Virus record (IMG/VR): IMGVR_UViG_3300042465_002698
Location: 1-20,670 of that record
Source of the DNA: a virus
Length of the DNA: 20,670 nucleotides
Reading direction: 5' to 3' (one strand)
The notes beneath the pieces are model-generated. The model was not told where the DNA came from, ran no database searches, and saw only the letters and a program-made list of their open reading frames with translations. Shown piece by piece: positions 16,401-20,670 of this stretch (position 1 is the stretch's first letter; each line of letters begins with the position of its first letter). Position numbers and translations under genes: made by a program.

Positions 16401-19400
16401 TTCAATACTAGCAATAGTATCCTTAATTAATACTGCACCAGTATTTAATTCGCTCATAGCCTGTTCAGCAGTAACAATATTTCCTGCTAAATCTCTAGCT
16501 AAACCTATCTGAGCTAGAGCGTTATTTTGAGCAGCTGCATAAGCTTCTGCATACTCAGAACTAGAAGCTCCAAATGTTTCTCTAGTATCTGCTAAAAATT
16601 CTGAATAATATCTACTAACGTTTGCAGCGTTAGCTGCTGCTGCATTTTCTATAGCCGCAAACACCTGAGTAATATTTGTTCCGGTACCGTTTAGTTCCAT
16701 AAGTGCTGTATCAAATTTTGATGCGAATTCAACAGCTTTTGAAAATCTTTCAGCAGTTTTTTCTGACACATCACTTAGCGTTACAAAATTATCTATAGCA
16801 GCTTGTATTCTGTCGGCAGCAGGTAGAGTTTCATCTACGCTTAGACTGCCTAGTCTTAGCCCTTGGAAGAATGAATTAACGAAGAACTCACCCGCTTGTT
16901 GTGCGGTCCCACCTTTGAAAGAAGCTTTAAAACCATTAGCAAACTCTAGAGTGGCGCCATTAATTCCTTTTTTATAAAAGCTTATACTAGTATTAACTGT
17001 ATCGTTAAATGAGATACCAGCAGCTTCTAGAGATCCTACCACGCCTGTAAGAGCTACATCGGCTATACTAGCTAGTGCCTTAGGATCTACCTTTTTACCC
17101 GACATGCTAGTAGTTTCGAATCCCTCAGAAGTTAAAGTACCTTGAGCTTGACCTCTTGGTTTAGAACTAAATAGCCCGCCTAGTAAAGCGCCTATGATAG
17201 GTCCTATTACTGGTATAGCCATACTTAAAACACCGGTTGTAAAAGAAGCGGCACCAAATGCTGAAGCTATAGCACCAGTTATAGCAGTACTAATAGCTGG
17301 AATAGCGACTGCAATTCCACCAAGTGCTCCACCTATAGAACTACCCATTCCCATATCACCAGTTAGTTGTCCCACTATTGAACCAATACTAAATCCACTT
17401 AGTGCAGCTCCAAACATTTGCATACCTGCCATAAGCTTAGGACCAAATGTTAGAGCTATGTTTGTTCCCGCACCTGCAATAGCAGTGCTTGCAGTAGCTG
17501 TTGTTTGTGAAGCTACTCCAGCAGTTTGAGCTGCTTTATTGAATTGAGCAACAGCGCCTGCAAACTGATTAATAATAGGTTGGAACCCTATTCCAACTCC
17601 ACCCGCTGTACCGGCCATAGCATTAAAAGCAGCTACTGCTTGCGCAAGCTGCATTATGGTCTGAGCCATTTGTGTAAACTTACCGCTTATCATATCTGCT
17701 AAGAATCCAAAAGCTTCTTGGATCTTTTGAAGCTTTTCTTCTGCTTCAATTCGCTTTGCAGTTACTTCTTGTAGCTTTTCTTCTAGAGCTATTTTTTGTT
17801 CTTCTAGAGTTTTAACAACTCCTTCTTGAGCAATTCTGGCAGTACCAGTTTTATTAAGCTCCATTATAGAACGCTTCTGATCTAATAACTTAGTTATATA
17901 CTCTTTGCCAGATTCTTTTACTTTACCGTTTGCTTCTCCTAAAGAAGTAACAAAATCTACATATGACTGATTAAGTGCTTCTGTTTTAGAAGCAACTTCT
18001 TCTCTAAGAGAATTTTCTTTTTCTAAGCTTGCTTGTAACTTAGTGCTAGCTTCTTCAGTTCTACTAGCTACATAACTAAGAGTGTCTGAAATCATAGCTT
18101 CTTGAGCTATTAGAAGATCAATCTTTTTTTGCATAACACCAGTTACAGCTTCTTGAAGTGCTGCAATTACTTGTTCTGCTAATTGTTTTGCTAGCTCTTT
18201 TACTTTTTGCCCAGCTTCATTTAACAGTTTTTGCATTTCTTCTAATGCTTTAGCGCGCTCATCAGATCCTTTAGCTGCTTCTTCTGCTATTTCTTTAAGT
18301 GCTCCGCGACCAGCGGCTGCTGTGATGATAGCCTCTGTTGTTATACCGTCTATATTAGCTTTATGAACTTCTTCAGCAACTTTTCTTTCTGTTGCTAGAT
18401 GCCCTAAAGCTGTTTCATGGGCATACTGTGCTGCCGAATCTTGTGCCGCAGCTAAATCCTCATTCTTTATTATAAGAGCATCTGCAGAAGTGATAGCAGT
18501 TTTTATACTTGCGTCTAAATTGGCAGCTATATCTACAACGCCACCTACTGTAGGTGCTGCTATATCTGAAGGCATTACTTCTGAACCCATCGCTGTAGCC
18601 ATTGCTCGGGCTGCTTGAGAAAATACATCTGCTAAAGAATCTACAAGAGATTGATTAATATCTTTTTGTCCTGTTAGTACATCTTTATAAACCGTAGCTA
18701 ATGCAGTTAAGTTATTTCTTTGTAACTCTATCTCTGCAATTGTAGCGTTTTTATCTGCTTCTCGTTTAATTTTTTCTAAATCATACTGCTCTTTTAAAAT
18801 ATTTTCTTGTGCAGTAATATTTGCAATTTCATTATTATAACGATTATTTTCTGCCTCAATTTGTTTATCTAATATTTCTAGCTGTCTTTGTGTTACAGTC
18901 TTAGCAGCGTCTACAGCACTTAAATTCTTTAACTCTTCTGGAACTTCTACTTTAACAGTTAAATTAGTTAGTGCAGCATTAACTTCTGCAACTATAGAAT
19001 CTACAGTTGCAAAATTATCTAAATCTGTTATTGCCTCTATAATATCTATTTGAGATTCTAGTGCGGCTATTTGCGAATCCAGCTGAGTTTGAACAAGTTT
19101 AAAATCTAAATTTAAGGTTTCTAGTTCTAAGTTCAGCTCAACAATACGATCTTCCGCAATAAAGTCGGCTAATTCTCTATCTATTTTTTTAATTTGTTTC
19201 TCAAAGTCAGCTGAGCCAGCACGCAGCGATTCATATATCTGTACAGCTGAAACATTAGCAGCTTTTAAAGCATTTGTATATAACTCTGAACCTCTAGCTG
19301 CTTTACCAGTTAAAGCAATTATATCACTTTGACGATCTCTTTGCTCAGTGCTAAAGCTATTTTCTATAGCAATTTGTTTTAGACGCTCTTGAGCATTCTC

Positions 19401-20670
19401 ACCACTTAAGGCAAACAGTTCGGTCTGTAACCCAATCTGAGCTTTTCCAGATGCTTGCAACACATCGTTAATTTGTGTTTCAAACTGTAGTCTTTGTTCA
19501 TTAAAAGCTCTATTCTCATTTAATTGTGTGGATAATAGTTTTGCACGAGCCATATCTTTTTCAAAAGTTGTAGCTGCTATGGCTCCTGTAGCCTCATCAA
19601 CAGCTAATAATTCTAGTTTTGTTTTTAACTCTGCATCAAAAAGAGCATTTAATGCTTCTTCATCTTTTAATATATCTTTTAACGCTTGTCCCTGGGCTAC
19701 AACTATTCTTAAACGCTCACTAGTAGCCGGAAGGGCTGCTTCTCCCTCCTTTATAAGTTGTTGTTGAGTTATAATTTGAGCATCTAAGTCAGCCAATACT
19801 TTAGGGTCTGCTCCTTGGAGCTTTCCTGCTTTATCTCTTTCAGCATTAAGTTCTTTTAGTTTATTCTTAGCTAGATCAAGCTCTTGAGAAGATCTTTGTA
19901 ATGTTTTAGCTATAGAGCTTTCGTTTTCAGCAAATCTCTCTAAAGTTATAGATCCATCATCAATAGAGTTTGCAAAAGTTTGTAAATTATTATTTGCTAT
20001 TAATAAATCATTATTTACGGTTTGTGTAGACGCAGCTAAACTAGTAATACCATTTACTATATTATCTACACTTTGAGAAAAAACTTCTAAAGCTTCAAAT
20101 CTAGGGTTACGAGCGCTAATAGCGCTTTGAAGTTTTTCAACTCTATTTTGTATTTTGTTTAGATTTTCTAATAGTTTTGTCTCATCCTGTATAGTTATCA
20201 GCACGTCTGGTAACTCTATGTCACCTATATTTTTTAATACAGGTATTACTTGTAGGTTTACAGATGTGTTAGATAACTCTACAAATCTGTCTTTTATTGT
20301 ACTTATTTCAATTCCTGTATTATTTGCTGCAGTTGTGAATAATTCCATATTATTAGTAGCATCTACTAATGCTGCTGCAATTTTTATAGAGTCTATGTAA
20401 AATTGTCTACCCGCCAGAGAAACATCAGCCATAGCACCATATTGCTCATCTAATAAAGCTACAGTGTTTTTTAATTTCTCATTAGTTTGTTCAGAATTAA
20501 ACAAATCTGCATCACCCACCATTCCAGCTATGGTGGCATATCTTTCTTCTGTTAGCTGTTCTATCTCTTTAGTGGCTGGATCTAAATAAGCGCCAAAAGC
20601 AGCAGCTGCAGATGCAGCAAGAGCTACACCTAATTTAAAACCTAATCCTGCGCCTACTGGACCAAAAAAA
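10410..20670 (-). CDS. H-like: Giant tape measure protein, N-terminus beyond the window
   Basis: Sets tail length and is ejected with the DNA. The frame stays open to the right edge, so the ATG at 20522 is internal; at least 3419 residues are encoded, four times lambda H (853). In order: an Ala-rich hydrophobic stretch at the right edge (about 20590-20670); long coiled coils (about 20500-18700 and 18250-17680); a Gly/Ala/Ile-rich hydrophobic segment (about 17400-17155), as expected for a membrane-penetrating part; a globular-looking stretch (about 17150-16650); more coiled coil; 27-residue repeats (14135 to about 12354); and a C-terminal region with the tape measure motif ATGGYVGGPG, then SDGEYVIKASAV (about 11800-11650), which recurs as ANGG, then EPGEFVLRKPIV (about 10740-10585). 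I saw no cysteine in the translated part; Trp is rare before residue 2850 or so. The M-like gene follows by TAATG. Confidence 0.93.
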   Translation of the reverse strand, partial: FFGPVGAGLGFKLGVALAASAAAAFGAYLDPATKEIEQLTEERYATIAGMVGDADLFNSEQTNEKLKNTVALLDEQYGAMADVSLAGRQFYIDSIKIAAALVDATNNMELFTTAANNTGIEISTIKDRFVELSNTSVNLQVIPVLKNIGDIELPDVLITIQDETKLLENLNKIQNRVEKLQSAISARNPRFEALEVFSQSVDNIVNGITSLAASTQTVNNDLLIANNNLQTFANSIDDGSITLERFAENESSIAKTLQRSSQELDLAKNKLKELNAERDKAGKLQGADPKVLADLDAQIITQQQLIKEGEAALPATSERLRIVVAQGQALKDILKDEEALNALFDAELKTKLELLAVDEATGAIAATTFEKDMARAKLLSTQLNENRAFNEQRLQFETQINDVLQASGKAQIGLQTELFALSGENAQERLKQIAIENSFSTEQRDRQSDIIALTGKAARGSELYTNALKAANVSAVQIYESLRAGSADFEKQIKKIDRELADFIAEDRIVELNLELETLNLDFKLVQTQLDSQIAALESQIDIIEAITDLDNFATVDSIVAEVNAALTNLTVKVEVPEELKNLSAVDAAKTVTQRQLEILDKQIEAENNRYNNEIANITAQENILKEQYDLEKIKREADKNATIAEIELQRNNLTALATVYKDVLTGQKDINQSLVDSLADVFSQAARAMATAMGSEVMPSDIAAPTVGGVVDIAANLDASIKTAITSADALIIKNEDLAAAQDSAAQYAHETALGHLATERKVAEEVHKANIDGITTEAIITAAAGRGALKEIAEEAAKGSDERAKALEEMQKLLNEAGQKVKELAKQLAEQVIAALQEAVTGVMQKKIDLLIAQEAMISDTLSYVASRTEEASTKLQASLEKENSLREEVASKTEALNQSYVDFVTSLGEANGKVKESGKEYITKLLDQKRSIMELNKTGTARIAQEGVVKTLEEQKIALEEKLQEVTAKRIEAEEKLQKIQEAFGFLADMISGKFTQMAQTIMQLAQAVAAFNAMAGTAGGVGIGFQPIINQFAGAVAQFNKAAQTAGVASQTTATASTAIAGAGTNIALTFGPKLMAGMQMFGAALSGFSIGSIVGQLTGDMGMGSSIGGALGGIAVAIPAISTAITGAIASAFGAASFTTGVLSMAIPVIGPIIGALLGGLFSSKPRGQAQGTLTSEGFETTSMSGKKVDPKALASIADVALTGVVGSLEAAGISFNDTVNTSISFYKKGINGATLEFANGFKASFKGGTAQQAGEFFVNSFFQGLRLGSLSVDETLPAADRIQAAIDNFVTLSDVSEKTAERFSKAVEFASKFDTALMELNGTGTNITQVFAAIENAAAANAANVSRYYSEFLADTRETFGASSSEYAEAYAAAQNNALAQIGLARDLAGNIVTAEQAMSELNTGAVLIKDTIASIEAFRSVLTELDIADVDTQITKAINAKLGGIVSDIGESLTTSIDKLKNPASAAAYELRDIMEAGAARVTELQGMYDQIRTSISEGADIASNIVSDAASNIAKATELAQLQVEAYISSLDKSGLRAVIANGAWGDAAALAAAQTELAITLEYERVQAIEKFVDISRDFKKRLSEISGQMVKTADVPISFTATTDVMKAFEQEVSTGLTNSFTGLLNSIGRGDNIVGNFETSIATLNAGLASGELDSLAYANGLEMLQEVSLTVLEELKTMIDEYESLVEQISDSFNQSKDAVLTAIQELGEQVISLTQNISDKTSEILGIYDDTLSSVAESGNELFDLRDTAKEAFSTAAKAVAEFEKSNKLSGRSSATLRGEIVSVQSQLNELLSAGSLDFSGFAQFTELNSKQSALKKELNAVLSVEQEYQKLLDDRSTTQEDLVFVEATLATLNEDLVDTRIKESDVTRKAQEAAVNFVNAQQDLKDITELLAESNFNLNQARFDEESAVSRMRLSLSEFTKDTEALTGILDAVGGEAGSELRTAFIEAAVGNASILYAELGEVAKDIKINEAAQEASAAFAQLEDLVSQVGSYFAPVSDVFVDLESVSLTSLAITDRFKQFNDDLVKYLDQDGLSQFYGEGGVFSTFRQSLLTTLKTDGFDVLTASGGPMDSFNLNLMTIRTAIDTLTQSGSFLDVSIQTVQTSFGNLISALGTDVEGLTSAFAGLTVVGQTINNLQSADLNVVLDGIGQIGVVLDTLGNLDVNVEAFESLESLYTSITVVDSLLNDVSFEMSSRNAQKAITTAVDIVNSSINSLSIDVATDWVVDQINGIVTTVNSTLSGVSFQENVDGAVGGIAQVINSLNSTIGQIDFGDTTDLAVSQIVSTINAIDSTLGAISLVDATDSTVDKIDVTFNSINSTLGNISLVETTDSTVEKINVTFNTLNSTLNNVSLVETTDSTVGKIDVMFNAVDSALNNINFVTTRDSSVDQINLVNSNLNSALQNVSFIDTRDSSIEQVNLVNSNVNSALNNVLFVDSRDSAIGQINLVNENINSTLGNVDYVVTRDSAVEQITLVNSNLNSSLTNVNFVTTRDSAVGQIDLVNTNVNSALTNVNLVTTRDSAVNQINAVNTNVNSALNNVNLVTTRDSAVGQINAVSVSLNSALDNVNFVVTTNSVVEKIAAYNVAVNSALSNVDLVTNTDSLVTRINTVSVLVNTALSNVDFEDTTADVVKMVNAYNTDVNTALGNVELKTETANVIAEVNSLIGISDALTSIAITSLSEEAKKQIKAIQTDLSTELGNIDLSTVLGEANTQIENIQTDLNSKLDGIALDVKLGEAKTQLQNVQTDINKKLDDVAFGTSVTNLVTRIGAIPTAINGALDASTLNTVKETFDALIGVFNTDASTAVGNFKTAIDKFKDLTTQINSVSGLATQISALANPTTGATAALISRFAALQTEITTLTGTTGVAALKTQLASIATDLGAAWEKIDLKVDALPTKIEVKNTTNVTVEEGFKKADSDALGKLATKFPKIAGVTYTGTDNTWATGGYVGGPGTSTSDSIPARLSDGEYVIKASAVDKLGIDALNYLNKTGDVSSLVASMGRRGDTELIHATKEEKQILRGDRNNVITINPKTGLEEFFPLWSGAVGKMFAKEEKALLWKTYGGDILTSNARSNYAGWSGSNQKYNRPEKRTYSIAGGNTATPWKSPAYSEGAMTGQTGGYTGTEPYTNTIAFNDLFASDYRTKLKDSQLSMFNMMNEMLVARRPGTALKSLEWLYAPDKGDDNKRWATTYKLNKSTTDNSSVQTGYGQFRRFSGTSNKNFGPYDGGWEQKSAAAIKQHTKDYFGKNLPLSADAVSQYATKANIEKAIDLANENYGNFGDLYMLGNTGKGRPTAANLANGGLITKSMNKLKGLRDSVSAMLEPGEFVLRKPIVDKLGVDTLNKVNAGSGNMGGDTNVEVNITNNGTPVNVTATPVVRRENEKIIVDVILEDIRTNGPIRQQIRSIR
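10585..11800 (-). repeat. Two copies of the tape measure C-terminal GG/GE(Y,F)V motif flanking a 300-residue insert
   Basis: Copy one (about 11800-11650) reads ATGGYVGGPG, then SDGEYVIKASAVDKLGIDAL. Copy two (about 10740-10585) reads ANGGLITK, then EPGEFVLRKPIVDKLGVDTL. The shared core is GG, x(n), D-(S)-(I/V), GE(Y/F)V, and VDKLG-D-LN. About 300 residues between them (11649-10741) are richer in Trp, Tyr, Gly and Asn than the rest of the protein (GGYTGTEPYTNT, SLEWLYAPDKGDDNKRW, FGPYDGGWEQKS), so they look like a separate globular domain. Confidence 0.75.
12354..14135 (-). repeat. Tandem 27-residue (81-base) repeats within the tape measure gene
   Basis: From 14135 down to 12678 there are 18 consecutive units of exactly 81 bases. 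Four more follow to 12354, with a one-residue slip in the first of them. By unit position: Asp4 and Ser5 often as TRDS or TTDS; hydrophobic at 7, 10, 14, 17, 21 and 24; Asn-Ser-(Ala/Thr)-Leu at 18-21; Asn-Val at 23-24. Units 8-14 of the array (about 13568-13002) are the most alike, also at base level (TRDSAV-QI and VNSAL recur almost unchanged). The ends are more diverged, and weaker units may extend to about 14297 and 12192. The hydrophobic spacing is an a/d heptad pattern; each unit equals four heptads minus one residue. Confidence 0.92.

Noticed and set aside
17194-17529. Plus-strand 111-residue Ile/Pro/Ala-rich frame resembling a membrane protein
   Set aside because: It is the complement of the Gly/Ala/Ile codons of the tape measure hydrophobic segment.
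20520-20522. ATG as the start of the tape measure gene
   Set aside because: The frame continues without a stop to base 20670 with protein-like sequence, so this Met is internal.
1-20670. tRNA genes, integrase, attachment sites or defence genes
   Set aside because: No cloverleaf-like sequence, recombinase motifs or suitable non-coding space was seen; almost all bases are in assigned genes.

Overview
The window is the end of the late (morphogenesis) region of a tailed, long-tailed (siphovirus-like) phage with AT-rich DNA. All but one of the genes lie on the minus strand and read from right to left. They follow the lambda order of distal tail genes: tape measure (H), M, L, K, I, J. A two-component spanin pair follows (an inner-membrane coiled-coil protein and an overlapping Rz1-like lipoprotein), so the host should be Gram-negative. 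I cannot name the host or the phage genus from the sequence.

Layout from the right edge, in transcription order. 20670-10410 is a giant tape measure gene whose start lies outside the window: at least 3419 residues, with coiled coils, a hydrophobic segment, 18 consecutive 27-residue repeats in exact register, and a C-terminal glycine/GE(Y/F)V motif present twice. Then come an M-like protein (10410-10000), an enlarged L-like protein keeping four C-terminal cysteines (10000-8267), a JAMM-only K-like protein (8280-7903), an I-like protein with an apparent ubiquitin-like N-terminus (7928-7308), a J-type hub (7311-4750) and a separate 1051-residue distal protein (4744-1589). After these are the spanins (1588-1229 and 1269-934), a strong sigma70-type promoter with extended -10 (891-918), two small orphan genes (868-671 and 656-336), and a bidirectional intrinsic terminator (306-332). 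A plus-strand glutaredoxin-like gene, cut by the left edge, converges on that terminator.

The minus-strand genes are very tightly packed: 1-nt TAATG overlaps, a 4-nt ATGA overlap, and ribosome binding sites inside the preceding gene. This suggests one translationally coupled late operon. The promoter at 891-918 gives the last two genes an additional, independent transcription unit.

For two genes (K and I) I moved the start downstream of the longest reading frame because a good ribosome binding site decides it. No tRNA, CRISPR array, insertion sequence, integrase or defence gene was seen. No gene-free stretch exceeds 65 bases.
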